Shown here: positions 1-8,131 of the stretch, in pieces
How the letters are laid out: every line of letters starts with the position of its first letter
Numbering within the stretch: position 1 is the stretch's first letter
DNA from: Flavobacterium sp. W4I14
GTDB taxonomy: Bacteria > Bacteroidota > Bacteroidia > Sphingobacteriales > Sphingobacteriaceae
Assembly (NCBI GenBank): GCA_030817875.1
Contig: JAUSZU010000001.1
Span: forward strand, 2,480,001 to 2,544,000
Reading direction: 5' to 3'
DNA length: 64,000 nucleotides
Position numbers and translations under genes: made by a program
The notes under the pieces: model-generated
Database searches by the model: none
What the model was told of the DNA's origin: nothing
The model's input: the letters and a program-made list of their open reading frames with translations, nothing else

Positions 1-61
1 ACATTTTTGCGTTAAATTAGTAAATAAGAAAAGACTTTAAATTAATCCGTACAGATAGTAC

Positions 62-80
62 CCTTTTCGGTACGAAAAGG
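62..80. promoter_or_regulatory. Perfect 8-bp inverted repeat in the leader of the LytTR regulator
   Basis: CCTTTTCG (62-69) and CGAAAAGG (73-80) are perfect complements around GTA, 36 bp before the ATG at 116. A CATTTTTG sequence at 2-9 matches the -7 element TAnnTTTG in 7 of 8 positions; if it is the promoter, this hairpin lies in the 5' leader. It could be an operator or an RNA hairpin. No T-run follows, so it is not a plain terminator. Confidence 0.4.
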
Positions 81-115
81 CGTAATTTCGTTATAAGAGA
101 AACAGATTTTTGAAG

Positions 116-841
116 ATGATTAAGTGCATAGCCATAGACGACCAGTTCAGTTCCTTAGCGGGGCTACAAAAATATATTGAAGATACTCCGAACATGCGAC
201 TCGTCCAGCAGTATACTGATCCAATTACTGCTTTAACAGAGCTAGCCAACTCAGAAACAGTCGATATAATTTTTATGGATGTGGAAATGCCTCAGATTTC
301 CGGTCTGGAATTGGCTAAGGCCATCCGCTTTAGAACCAGGAAACTCATCTTCACCACTTCACACCAGGAATACGCATTTGATGCTTTTGAAGCTGCAGGA
401 GATGCTTATTTGCTTAAACCATACAGCTATGCTAAATTTGCCACTACGATTACCCGGCTTTTTGGACAGGAAATGACAGGTGGTGCAAATGAAGATTATT
501 TTCTTGTTAAAAACAAAGAAGAAGAACACCGTGCGGTAATGGTTAAATATGAAGATATTATTGCTTTTGAAAGTTTTCACAATTACATTAAAATACATAC
601 TGTAGAAAAAGTAATTATTGCTTACTTAAGCTTAAAAGATGTTCGGGAACAGCTTAGCATTAAGAAAGGTTTTATACAGTTACACCGCGGTTATATTGTT
701 GCTATTGATAAGATTTTATATGTTGATGGCAACAGGATTACCATGAACAACCACATCAGCTTTACCGTTGGTGATATTTATTATAATGAGTTTAAGGGTT
801 TTATGTCTACTAAACTGATCATCAGTAGCCGTAAAAAATAA
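116..841 (+). CDS. LytTR-family response regulator
   Basis: Cytoplasmic DNA-binding response regulator. Residues 1-115 form a receiver domain: acidic pocket D8-D9, phospho-acceptor D55 in FMDVEMP, switch Thr in FTTS, conserved Lys in LLKP. Residues about 130-235 form a LytTR DNA-binding domain (FESFHNYIKIHT, then GFIQLHRGYIVAIDKI). The frame can open at a TTG at 110, but the ATG at 116 gives the standard MIKCIAIDD start and is preferred. The probable partner kinase is at 1077-2216 on the same strand, but it is not in a tight operon: a 43-codon gene on the opposite strand sits between them. That arrangement suggests the pair may sense or control the peptide, which is inference. Confidence 0.9.
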   Translation: MIKCIAIDDQFSSLAGLQKYIEDTPNMRLVQQYTDPITALTELANSETVDIIFMDVEMPQISGLELAKAIRFRTRKLIFTTSHQEYAFDAFEAAGDAYLLKPYSYAKFATTITRLFGQEMTGGANEDYFLVKNKEEEHRAVMVKYEDIIAFESFHNYIKIHTVEKVIIAYLSLKDVREQLSIKKGFIQLHRGYIVAIDKILYVDGNRITMNNHISFTVGDIYYNEFKGFMSTKLIISSRKK

Positions 842-852
842 CGGCTACTGAT
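821..852. terminator. Perfect 12-bp stem-loop over the regulator stop codon
   Basis: ATCAGTAGCCGT (821-832) and ACGGCTACTGAT (841-852) are perfect complements around an 8-nt A-rich loop that contains the TAA stop. The stem lies between two convergent genes, the regulator and the 43-codon peptide gene, so it could end transcription from both sides. Neither strand has a strong T-run, so a role as RNA 3'-end stabiliser or Rho-dependent end is equally possible. Confidence 0.55.
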
Positions 853-868
853 GAAAACATCTAATAGT

Positions 869-1000
869 TTAAATTATTCCTGTATTCGTAGTAAATGTTG
901 TAGTGGTTGGTTCGGAGGTGGTGGTGGTTTCACCTAATTTTCCACTATATTTTTTTTTAAATACAAAAAGTGTTCTTTTAGCTAATTTTTGAGTTTTCAT
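869..1000 (-). CDS. 43-residue cationic peptide with Thr-rich tail
   Basis: ATG at 1000-998, stop at 871-869. The N-terminal half is strongly basic (K2, K5, K8, R9, K15-17, K21) with a hydrophobic LFVF patch at 11-14. Residues 25-40 are almost all Thr/Ser with one Pro, and the peptide ends GII. There is no Cys, so lanthionine rings are not possible, and no classical signal peptide. It lies antisense between a LytTR regulator and its histidine kinase, a setting that suggests a secreted signal or a modified peptide precursor. No maturation or export gene lies next to it. I recognise no named family. The short, low-complexity composition means a spurious ORF cannot be excluded. Confidence 0.55.
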   Translation of the reverse strand: MKTQKLAKRTLFVFKKKYSGKLGETTTTSEPTTTTFTTNTGII

Positions 1001-1076
1001 AATTTGTTTTTTTCGAAAACTAGCTGCGATAGCACCCTATAACTTTAATTGTTACACAAATAGTAAATAAGTCTTT

Positions 1077-2216
1077 ATGAATAGGTTAAAATTGAGCAAC
1101 GGGATGTTGAGAAACTGGCTGTATACTTACCGGATACACATAATTGCATGGTCGGCATTTATAATCTGGGAAACTGTTATGGTTGTTTATTTTATCGGCA
1201 TGTTAGGCACATTTGGCAACTATGCTATTCATTATACTATTAATATCACCTTATTTTACACCTATGCTTTACTGATAGAGAAAGCAACAGCATTTCCTAA
1301 TGAAGCGGTATGGAAAGTTCCCTTAGTCGTTATCCTCACAATCTTGACTTATTTGGGTATAGTTACCGGCGTAGACATTCTGCTAAATACTTATACCAAT
1401 ATTTTACCTGGGAAATTACCAAGTCTTGAGATCAGAATAACCAAGGTACTCTATAGGGGTTCGTTTTTCCTTCTTTTTTCTACAGGTTATTATTTCTTAA
1501 AGCGGTTCATCAAAGAAAAAGCAGAAAAATCCCGTATTGAAAAACAGCGTTTTCAAATGCTTATTGATAAGGAAAAAATGGATAAGGAACTAGCCATGTC
1601 TAAGAATGCTTTCATGAAAGCGCAGATTAATCCACATCTGCTTTTTAATACATTTGAGTTTGTACATCAGAAACTAAGTACCTACTCTCCAGAAGACGCA
1701 AAAGTAATGCTTTATCTTTCTGATATGATGCGTTTTGCTGCCAATACTCAACACAATGAAGGCTACGTATATTTAAGCGAAGAAATTGCACAATGCGAAA
1801 ACCTGATTGGCTTGCACCGCATTACGCAAGGTGCAATTTATATCGAACTTGCCAGCGGCCCCGATCTTGGCGAAATCAAATTAATTCCGCTTGTTTTGCT
1901 TACTATTTTGGAAAACATGTTTAAACACGGAAATCTTAATGACATAGAAAATAAGGCCACTATAGATGTTTACACCTTTGATGACAAACTACGTATCGAA
2001 AGCCGAAATTTACCCAGATTAGTACAAAGTAAAGTAGGCTTTGGTTCAGGAATGGACAATATCCGTAACCGGTTAAAATACGCTTATCATCAAAATGCTG
2101 AAATAACTGCAGGAATTGACGAAGAAGGCTTCTATATTTTAAGCATAAGTATTTCCTTAAATGCATTAATAATAGAATCAGAAGATAAAAAAGCTGAACA
2201 AACTATTTCTCTTTAA
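1077..2216 (+). CDS. LytS-like sensor histidine kinase
   Basis: Integral-membrane sensor kinase of the His_kinase (PF06580) type that pairs with LytTR regulators. Four hydrophobic segments occupy about residues 20-145, followed by a charged coiled stretch (145-180). The phospho-acceptor is H187 in AQINPHLLFNTFEF. A HATPase region follows: an N-box-like ILENMFKHG near 280 and a glycine-rich GFGSGMDNIRNRL near 320. Length 379 aa is normal for the family. No periplasmic sensor domain is present, so the signal is probably membrane-borne or a small molecule or peptide. Partner: regulator at 116-841. Confidence 0.9.
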   Translation: MNRLKLSNGMLRNWLYTYRIHIIAWSAFIIWETVMVVYFIGMLGTFGNYAIHYTINITLFYTYALLIEKATAFPNEAVWKVPLVVILTILTYLGIVTGVDILLNTYTNILPGKLPSLEIRITKVLYRGSFFLLFSTGYYFLKRFIKEKAEKSRIEKQRFQMLIDKEKMDKELAMSKNAFMKAQINPHLLFNTFEFVHQKLSTYSPEDAKVMLYLSDMMRFAANTQHNEGYVYLSEEIAQCENLIGLHRITQGAIYIELASGPDLGEIKLIPLVLLTILENMFKHGNLNDIENKATIDVYTFDDKLRIESRNLPRLVQSKVGFGSGMDNIRNRLKYAYHQNAEITAGIDEEGFYILSISISLNALIIESEDKKAEQTISL

Positions 2217-2394
2217 CCATTAATTCGACCCAATAAATAACCCTTCCACATTTTCACCATCAAGAAATATTATCGATTTTTTCAACTTAATGTAACAAAA
2301 TTATTACTATATTAAACCATCCTAATTGACGTTCTAATATTTAATAAATCTTCATTGAAGAATTAAGGGTAAATCTTAACAAAACAGATAAAAA

Positions 2395-2604
2395 ATGAGA
2401 AAGGGTACAATATGCTATGTGGATCAAAATAGTGGACATGGCATTATTAAAGATGAAAATGAACAGAAAATTCAATTCTTTTTAATGGAACTCCAGGAAG
2501 AAATCAGGCTCAATGATGAAATTTCTTTTGAAATAGAGCTTACAGCAAGAGGACTGGCTGCAACAAAAATACATTTAGTTAACACTGCAGAATTAACATC
2601 TTAA
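2395..2604 (+). CDS. Divergent cold-shock-domain protein
   Basis: 69 residues, a single small beta-barrel-like domain. The opening KGTICYVDQNSGHGIIKDE follows the cold-shock pattern KGTVKWFNxxKGFGFI, but the aromatic RNP1 residues are largely replaced (SGHGII for KGFGFI). The end (EIELTARGLAATKIHLV) matches the usual xGxxAxNV tail. It is probably a nucleic-acid-binding protein of the CSD fold with altered RNA contacts. ATG follows an A-rich leader. It is monocistronic as far as can be seen. Confidence 0.65.
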   Translation: MRKGTICYVDQNSGHGIIKDENEQKIQFFLMELQEEIRLNDEISFEIELTARGLAATKIHLVNTAELTS

Positions 2605-2729
2605 TTAGCACCTTAGTGAAACTTTGAGGCCAATACTAAATCTGATAAGGGAAATTAATACTGATTTAAACTTAATTCGCTATCGTTAATATGAACTAAA
2701 ATTCCTGTTTCCAGTACTCCAATATAAGA

Positions 2730-3218
2730 TTACCATTTCTGAATAGGTTGATAACTGAATTTTTCTTCCTTTTGGCTAAGTTTCTTTATAAAATCTTCGC
2801 CAAAATCATGGCTATAAACTTTAAAATTGATCGTCCACTCCTCCTTTATCATGGCAGGTACAAACTTTTCAAACATTTTTTCAAATGATCTGAAATTTAC
2901 AAAGGGTTTACAGACCACCATGTATTCAGCATCTGAATTCACAATAATTTCCTCAATAAGTTTTGGCCATCTCAATTTAATCTCGATAGGCAAAGTTTGA
3001 TGTTGCTGCCCATCAATAAACAGCCCTATATTTTGTATAAGCTCTTCAGATAAGGAACTGCTTAGCAATATTTTCCATTCCCCATCTTCTTTTACCATCC
3101 TTTCTAAAACCTGTCCATGGTCATAAACAGTCCATAGCCCACCTCTCGAAAGCTGGATAAGCTGAAAATGCTTGATATCGCCGTTAGGCAGATTAAAGAA
3201 AAAGTCGAGCTCAATCAT
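2730..3218 (-). CDS. Conserved-looking hypothetical protein, 162 aa
   Basis: Soluble protein without signal peptide or membrane segment, rich in Phe, Glu and Lys; I do not recognise the family. The frame can be extended to a TTG at 3254, but a perfect -7 element TACTTTTG (3259-3252 on this strand) overlaps that codon. The transcript must then begin downstream, which makes the ATG at 3218 the start, with a leader of about 30 nt. Confidence 0.6.
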   Translation of the reverse strand: MIELDFFFNLPNGDIKHFQLIQLSRGGLWTVYDHGQVLERMVKEDGEWKILLSSSLSEELIQNIGLFIDGQQHQTLPIEIKLRWPKLIEEIIVNSDAEYMVVCKPFVNFRSFEKMFEKFVPAMIKEEWTINFKVYSHDFGEDFIKKLSQKEEKFSYQPIQKW

Positions 3219-3251
3219 CAATAATGAGGTGGATAATATGTATCGCGAAAT

Positions 3252-3259
3252 CAAAAGTA
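3252..3259 (-). promoter_or_regulatory. -7 promoter element TACTTTTG
   Basis: Exact match to the Bacteroidota TAnnTTTG element on the minus strand, 33 bp ahead of the ATG at 3218. It decides the start of the hypothetical gene at 2730-3218. Confidence 0.5.
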
Positions 3260-3480
3260 TAGAACTATTTCTAAAGCACGAAAAAGGATTACATTAAAAA
3301 CTTATTTACTTATTTCTGCTCAATAATATTAAACTGTTCAGCCAAACAATTATGTGTGTTTTTTTTAAGTTAAATAACTGTTAAGTAAAAAATTGATTTT
3401 TATCATCAAAAAAAAATCAAAAACCTCCTAAAAACGTAATATTAAACATACAAAAAATTTAATATTAACAATTATGCATG

Positions 3481-3488
3481 TATCTTTG
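3481..3488 (+). promoter_or_regulatory. -7 promoter element TATCTTTG next to a start codon
   Basis: Exact TAnnTTTG match ending 4 nt before the ATG at 3493. In this group the transcript usually starts a few nt after the element, so the mRNA would begin at or very near the start codon (a leaderless message). Confidence 0.45.
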
Positions 3489-3492
3489 CTGC

Positions 3493-4119
3493 ATGAAAAG
3501 TGCCAAATTATCCGCTCTAATATTTTTTTTAATTACCTCATTATCTTGCTTATCAATTCATGTTCTTGCTCAAAACAAGCAAACCAAACTAGCTGATATT
3601 TTCGAAAATATAGATAGATTGAACGGAAACGATATGATTGAACGTTTAGCTGCTCAGCGCAGTGAATTTAATAAAAACGGTTCGAAAAACAGCCTTCCAA
3701 AGGCAGAATACATCATCAACAGGAATAACTTAACCCTCATTAGCTTTAATGGCTTGAATTATTATATAAAAAATAACAGGGTAATAGGCATACAAGGACT
3801 AAATCTTTCGGATGAAGTATTGAACCAGATTACAAACAAATTGGTTCTCCTGGACAGCATTCAGTTTAATCAAAGTGAACGGTCGAATACCGAACATTTT
3901 AATCCAAATGTTGATTTTCAAAAGATCAGGAATATCGACCGTCAATTTATGCTTACACTTAAAATGTTGTCGAGTACAGTAAGAGACATAGCAGCACTTA
4001 CAAAAAGTGAAAATCCATCTTTAACCGTTGAGGCAAACGTTGCAAAAATGCGCCTACCAAATATTGATAAGGCTGCAGATAAATCAAATATGCAATCGCT
4101 GGTCTCCTTATCCAAATAA
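3493..4119 (+). CDS. Secreted hypothetical protein, 208 aa
   Basis: Starts MKSAKLSALIFFLITSLSCL with a clear Sec signal peptide that ends near the VLAQ cleavage site. The mature part is polar and Asn-rich with no known motif. An upstream ATG at 3478 is in frame, but the promoter element at 3481-3488 lies between the two, so 3493 is preferred. Function unknown; probably periplasmic or outer-membrane associated. Confidence 0.6.
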   Translation: MKSAKLSALIFFLITSLSCLSIHVLAQNKQTKLADIFENIDRLNGNDMIERLAAQRSEFNKNGSKNSLPKAEYIINRNNLTLISFNGLNYYIKNNRVIGIQGLNLSDEVLNQITNKLVLLDSIQFNQSERSNTEHFNPNVDFQKIRNIDRQFMLTLKMLSSTVRDIAALTKSENPSLTVEANVAKMRLPNIDKAADKSNMQSLVSLSK

Positions 4120-4159
4120 CAGCGAGTTATATTATTTATTTAAGTAGAAAAGACAATAA

Positions 4160-5047
4160 TTAATCTGTTTTCTTTTCCGAATACACTTCTGCAATCTGAG
4201 CAGAAAGATATTTGAAAGCTAGCGGCATTTCTACAGCAGCATTTTTGATGCTTCCTTCCATAAAGATGAAACCTTGATAGTTTATTTTGTGCAAGGCTCT
4301 TAAATAAGGCTTAAAATCGTCGCCCATCACACCTGGCAACGACCTGTTTTGTTTCTCGGCAACCTCAGAAAATGCAATCAATGTTCCGGCTTCAATAATT
4401 TCATTGGGAGATTCTCCTTCACGCATCATGTGAAATATATCAGCATTAAGCCTGAAATTTGGATGATCAATCTCCCTTACAATTTCTGCAGCTGCCTTTA
4501 ACGAGGTGATGAAGTTAGTTTCGGTGGTTTCGAGGTTTTCTAACAAAATTGTAACTTTATATTTCCCAGCAACTTTTGCTAGTTTTTTGCCCAGGCTAAT
4601 AAAATCTGATTTTGCCTTAACGACATTATAATCAGCCGGAATGCTCCTTGCACCTGAGCTGCCCAAAACAATAAACTTAATCCCAGCTTGTTGAGCTCTT
4701 GAAAGAACAGTTTCGGTATAAGTTAAAACCTTCGCCTCGTCTACCTCTGGGCCAGCTATTTTCATACTCGCCGGATAAAAAAGGTTACAGGTTAACACTT
4801 TACATTTTGCAGCTTTAATCTTTACCAGGTTGGCACGAAACTGATCATCTGTTAATGCAGGTGAAAGCATCTTCGGAACAGATTCGCCAATCATTTTAAA
4901 ACCAGAGGCATAAGCTAAACTATCCTGTGCTAAGCCAGATACAATCCCTAAACGCGGATATACCTGTTTATCAGAACTAAAACCACAAAAACCGGTATAA
5001 ACCAGGCAGATAAAAAAAGCCAGATAGCTAAATTTTGTACTTCTCAT
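4160..5047 (-). CDS. Secreted xylose-isomerase-like TIM-barrel protein
   Basis: 295 aa with an N-terminal signal peptide (about 1-22). The rest fits the AP-endonuclease-2/sugar-phosphate isomerase family (PF01261): alternating strands and helices with KVLTCNLFYP, KFIVLGSSGA, TILLENLE (conserved Glu of strand 5) and FRLNADIFHMMREGE, where the DxxHMMREG motif supplies metal ligands. Exported members are common in Bacteroidota; substrate unknown, probably a sugar or sugar-derived keto compound. Convergent with the secreted protein at 3493-4119. Confidence 0.75.
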   Translation of the reverse strand: MRSTKFSYLAFFICLVYTGFCGFSSDKQVYPRLGIVSGLAQDSLAYASGFKMIGESVPKMLSPALTDDQFRANLVKIKAAKCKVLTCNLFYPASMKIAGPEVDEAKVLTYTETVLSRAQQAGIKFIVLGSSGARSIPADYNVVKAKSDFISLGKKLAKVAGKYKVTILLENLETTETNFITSLKAAAEIVREIDHPNFRLNADIFHMMREGESPNEIIEAGTLIAFSEVAEKQNRSLPGVMGDDFKPYLRALHKINYQGFIFMEGSIKNAAVEMPLAFKYLSAQIAEVYSEKKTD

Positions 5048-5083
5048 ATTACTATTTAAACAATTTGGTCAAAAAATGAAGTC

Positions 5084-5302
5084 TCAGGCTCCCATTCTTC
5101 TAATTAACTGAACAACTTGCTGGTGAGTGTCTAAGAATTCTCCCTTAAAGATAATATAAAATCTAATCATTAAGTTTTGTATCGACAAAATCACAGACCC
5201 CGAAGAAAACGGAATAAATGGAAGTACAGAAATGAGTAGCCCAGATACAAATGCTGTGCAAACTGCTGCATTGGCAAAATAATGAAATAAAAAAAGCGAC
5301 AT
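5084..5302 (-). CDS. Possible small membrane protein, 72 aa
   Basis: Opens with MSLFLFHYFANAAVC and has two hydrophobic stretches (about 2-28 and 35-52), then a polar tail. The frame could also begin at GTG codons up to 5311, immediately after a 12-nt A-run on this strand. No family recognised. AT-rich hydrophobic ORFs of this size arise by chance, so this is tentative. Confidence 0.35.
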   Translation of the reverse strand: MSLFLFHYFANAAVCTAFVSGLLISVLPFIPFSSGSVILSIQNLMIRFYIIFKGEFLDTHQQVVQLIRRMGA

Positions 5303-5647
5303 CACTACCACTTTTTTTTTTTGCGGAAAGAAGTTATATCACTATTGCTGATTATTGACCTTGAGCGCCCTATGCTGCCGGCCTGAGCCAGCTTGTACTA
5401 AGCTTAGCCGAAGTAAAGACCTTTACTGGTCAGAAACAAAAAACATTTGTCCTTCGACAGGCTACCATTGGCGTTATTTCACAAGATACTATTAATCAAC
5501 ATTTTAACAAATTTCGCATTTCCATCCAGCTAGGCCATAGTACGGTATCCCCGTTCTACTTAAATCCGGCCTAACAAATTTTTCGGGCTGCACTGCCCAA
5601 GCCTACCTACTGGCTTCGAAAAAAAAATTTTCAGCCGGCATTTTTTG

Positions 5648-5671
5648 TTTCTTTTTGATGCCAAAAAGAAA
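5648..5671. repeat. 10-bp inverted repeat
   Basis: TTTCTTTTTG (5648-5657) and CAAAAAGAAA (5662-5671) are perfect complements around ATGC. The element forms part of a repeat-like block downstream of the YeiH gene. Confidence 0.5.
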
Positions 5672-5730
5672 GAGCCCTTCGGCGGCGGCGAGCCGAGGCA
5701 AGAATGAGCCTCTGGGCGAAAAAAGGATAT

Positions 5731-5764
5731 GCGTCATTCATATTGATGCGTCATTCATATTGAT
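5731..5764. repeat. Tandem duplication of a 17-mer
   Basis: GCGTCATTCATATTGAT occurs twice in a row without mismatch (5731-5747, 5748-5764). The second copy is the edge of the dispersed repeat at 5748-5795, which suggests a recent slippage event. Confidence 0.7.
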
Positions 5765-5795
5765 TTTTATCCAATAAATTATCCCTCAGGATGAC
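5748..5795 (-). repeat. Dispersed intergenic repeat, copy A
   Basis: On the minus strand it reads GTCATCCTGAGGGATAATTT, then a TTATTGGATAAAAATCAATA-type stretch and an ATGAATGACGC end. Related copies are at 15733-15781 (minus) and 38979-39027 (plus). All three lie just downstream of minus-strand genes. Confidence 0.6.
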
Positions 5796-5799
5796 AATG

Positions 5800-7170
5800 C
5801 TATTTAAAATCAGGTATAGGAAATAGATATCCGCCAAATAAAATGTACGACCATAAGAGGGTCCAGAATATGTTAAATATTTGTGCTGTAACAAATGTAA
5901 ATGCAGGTTTACCGCCCTGAAGTTTTACCAGTGAGGAAAATTTAGCTTCCATACCAATTGAAATAAATGCAATTGCGAACCACACGGTACGTAAGCCGTT
6001 TAAGGTTGGTCCAACACTTTTTGCCGTTGCGGGAGATAACAGAAAAGAAAACACTAAAGATGCTGCAACAAAACCCAATACAAATTTCGGGAATCGCTCC
6101 CACACAATTTTCAACCCCGGGCGTTCAGCTTTGAAGGGTACACCATCTTCACCTTTAGGTTTTTTATAGGCCCACCATATGGCAATAAAAAAAGCAGCAA
6201 CACCAATAAAAACATTTTGCGAAAACTTGGCTATAACACCCGCCTTAACGGCTATTGGTCCAACCAAATCGCCTGCAGCCGTTACGGTTGCCGTTGTATC
6301 CAAGGTACCACCCAGCCATGCCCCACCAATCACCTCAGGTATATTAAAATACTTTACTGCCCAAGGCAGAATAATCATCATGGGGATAGCCATAATCAAT
6401 ACCAAAGTGGTTACATAAGATAATTTACGTTTATCACCATTAATCGCTCCAGCGGCTACAATTGCTGCAGAAACACCACAAATAGATACTGCTGAGGCTA
6501 ATATTACACCAAATTCATCATCTACTTTTAACTTTCGGCTTAACCACATCGAAAAAAACCAAACTACGGTAACAACAATAACGGCCTGTATTATACCGGG
6601 TAAACCAGCTTTGATCAAATCGGCAGATAAAATAGTGGTTCCTAATATCACCAAACCTGTTTTAATATAAAACTCAGACCGTACTGCTTCTTTTAGCCAA
6701 GATGGCAACTTAATTAGATTACCTAATGCGATACCAATAAGCAATGCAAATACTACATATTCTAAGCCAAAATAGGATACACTTTTATTACCTCCGATAA
6801 TAAAAGAAACGATAGCTAAAAAATAGATGAGTGCAAAACCGCCAGCAAACCGTACAACGTTGCCCCCTGATAAACCTATAGCGATCGAAGCTAAGGCCAG
6901 AAAAACTGCACCCATTTCAACAATTAACAATAAGTTGGATGCTGATAATATTTTAGCCAAAAGATCTTCACTGGTTGCCCATTTAAATGCAGGTAAACTT
7001 ATTACAGTACCATTGTTGGTTAAATAAAGTACTGTGGCAATGATAATCGTTCCCAATATAACAGCCCACCAATCTTCGGTGAGTGATTGTAAAAATGTTT
7101 TCTTATCCGGGCTTATCCCGGCATCTGTTAAGGCTCCAGTTGTATCGGCTGCGTTGTTTCGATTCGACAT
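5800..7170 (-). CDS. YeiH-family putative sulfate/anion transporter
   Basis: 456-aa polytopic inner-membrane protein of the YeiH/UPF0324 family (PF03601), with about 11 hydrophobic segments. Family-like stretches are LIGIALGNLIKLPSWLKEAV, SAVSICGVSAAIVAAGAI and GGAWLGGTLDTTATVTAAG. Members are annotated as sulfate exporters, mostly by inference. A soluble N-terminus of about 30 residues precedes the first helix. The gene is divergent from DoxX. Unlike its neighbours, it has no clear match to the LytTR boxes upstream. Confidence 0.85.
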   Translation of the reverse strand: MSNRNNAADTTGALTDAGISPDKKTFLQSLTEDWWAVILGTIIIATVLYLTNNGTVISLPAFKWATSEDLLAKILSASNLLLIVEMGAVFLALASIAIGLSGGNVVRFAGGFALIYFLAIVSFIIGGNKSVSYFGLEYVVFALLIGIALGNLIKLPSWLKEAVRSEFYIKTGLVILGTTILSADLIKAGLPGIIQAVIVVTVVWFFSMWLSRKLKVDDEFGVILASAVSICGVSAAIVAAGAINGDKRKLSYVTTLVLIMAIPMMIILPWAVKYFNIPEVIGGAWLGGTLDTTATVTAAGDLVGPIAVKAGVIAKFSQNVFIGVAAFFIAIWWAYKKPKGEDGVPFKAERPGLKIVWERFPKFVLGFVAASLVFSFLLSPATAKSVGPTLNGLRTVWFAIAFISIGMEAKFSSLVKLQGGKPAFTFVTAQIFNIFWTLLWSYILFGGYLFPIPDFK

Positions 7171-7383
7171 AGTTGATTAATTATGGTAATTTGATTTCAA
7201 TGCTATAAATATTGGTGGATACGATCAATAAACCGTAAACGAATACCCAATATCGAAACTAAAGTAAATATTCAGGAGGATTTTATCCGTAACAAATATC
7301 TGACTCGACCTACACATTTTTATTAATAGGCCTTTAAAGTTAAAAACGCATCACAAACTAATGTTTAAAAACAAACTCATTCA

Positions 7384-7460
7384 ATTGTCTAACTCAGGAT
7401 TTAATTTGTCTGGTTCAGATCCATTCAACTGGTTTTTGGAAGGTTTATGCGCCATTTTTG
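7384..7460 (+). promoter_or_regulatory. LytTR-type promoter P1 (DoxX)
   Basis: Two direct-repeat boxes, ATTGTCTAACTCAG (7384-7397) and TTTGTCTGGTTCAG (7405-7418), are 21 bp apart. A -7-like CATTTTTG begins at 7453, 35 bp after box 2, and the DoxX ATG is at 7480. The same layout occurs at P2, P3 and P4. LytTR domains are known to bind paired direct repeats about two helical turns apart, which fits. Confidence 0.7.
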
Positions 7461-7479
7461 GGCAACTTAAAAAAATATT

Positions 7480-7875
7480 ATGACACTTAAAACGACAAAA
7501 ACCATTTATTGGATCGGCGCTTCACTAACTTCGTTATGGTTTGGCACCAGCGGAATTTGCGAACTCACAAAAAATCCCATTGTTTGGGACATTACGCTAC
7601 AGCTGGGATATCCAGCATACTTTATTTATGTACTTGGTGTTGCCAAGTTAGCAGGAATTGCGGTTTTGTTGATCCCTAACAGATGGTTAAGGTTAAAAGA
7701 ATGGGTATTTGCAGGGATATTCTTTGATATCATTTTTGCATTCTGCTCAAAACTAATTGTGATTGGTCCGCTAGCCACTACCGATGCCATTATAGCCTTT
7801 GCTATCGTTACAATAACCTACCTGATGTTCCAAAAACTTTATCCTACCCACTATTCTAATTTGACTGCTATTTAA
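7480..7875 (+). CDS. DoxX-like membrane protein
   Basis: 131 aa with four hydrophobic segments (about 12-28, 45-68, 73-92, 97-118), typical for the DoxX/DoxX-like family. Family signs are the WxxxSxxK-like opening, GYPAYFIYVLGVAKLAGIAVLLIP and KEWVFAGIFFD. Such proteins are linked to redox and thiol stress in other bacteria; the exact reaction is unresolved. It is driven from P1 with a short leader (about 14 nt) and ends at a good terminator, so it is monocistronic. Confidence 0.8.
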   Translation: MTLKTTKTIYWIGASLTSLWFGTSGICELTKNPIVWDITLQLGYPAYFIYVLGVAKLAGIAVLLIPNRWLRLKEWVFAGIFFDIIFAFCSKLIVIGPLATTDAIIAFAIVTITYLMFQKLYPTHYSNLTAI

Positions 7876-7910
7876 GGTTTGAATAATTCTAATTAAATCA
7901 GTTTTAACAT

Positions 7911-7937
7911 AAAAAGGGCGCTAGTAGCGCCTTTTTT
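7911..7937 (+). terminator. Intrinsic terminator after DoxX
   Basis: AAAAAGGGCGC and GCGCCTTTTTT pair around TAGTA, and the right arm runs into the T-tract. It lies 36 bp after the DoxX stop. Confidence 0.85.
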
Positions 7938-8063
7938 ATTGGTGAGAATTTTACCTGGCACAGCATCCATAATTCACACAAAGCTAAACATCCAAGGCTG
8001 TGAATGCAGTATTAATCTCTTTGTCTGATGCTAAAGCACAGCGCAAATTATTTTTAAATAGAA

Positions 8064-8087
8064 AAGTCGCCAAATATATGGCGACTT
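8064..8087 (-). terminator. Intrinsic terminator of the DUF1223 operon
   Basis: AAGTCGCCA (8064-8072) pairs with TGGCGACTT (8079-8087). On the minus strand the stem is followed by TTTTC. It lies about 45 bp downstream of the small gene at 8132-8305. Confidence 0.7.
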
Positions 8088-8131
8088 CCTAACTAATAAA
8101 CTTTGCTTATGAATTTTTGACTAGACTTATG

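Larger units (their letters stand above)
5341..5799. other. Repeat-rich intergenic region without a gene
   Basis: 459 bp without a convincing ORF. It holds CTTCGACAGGCTACCAT (also near 15585, with one change), a 10-bp inverted repeat at 5648-5671, a GC-rich stretch (5675-5725) and two tandem 17-mers (5731-5764) that run into a dispersed repeat (5748-5795). It looks like a pile of small intergenic repeat elements rather than a decayed gene. Confidence 0.6.

Noticed and set aside
110-115. TTG start two codons upstream of the first LytTR regulator ATG
   Set aside because: The ATG at 116 gives the normal receiver-domain start; the TTG only adds two residues.
5731-5764. CRISPR-like direct repeat
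   Set aside because: Only two adjacent copies with no spacer; a simple tandem duplication.
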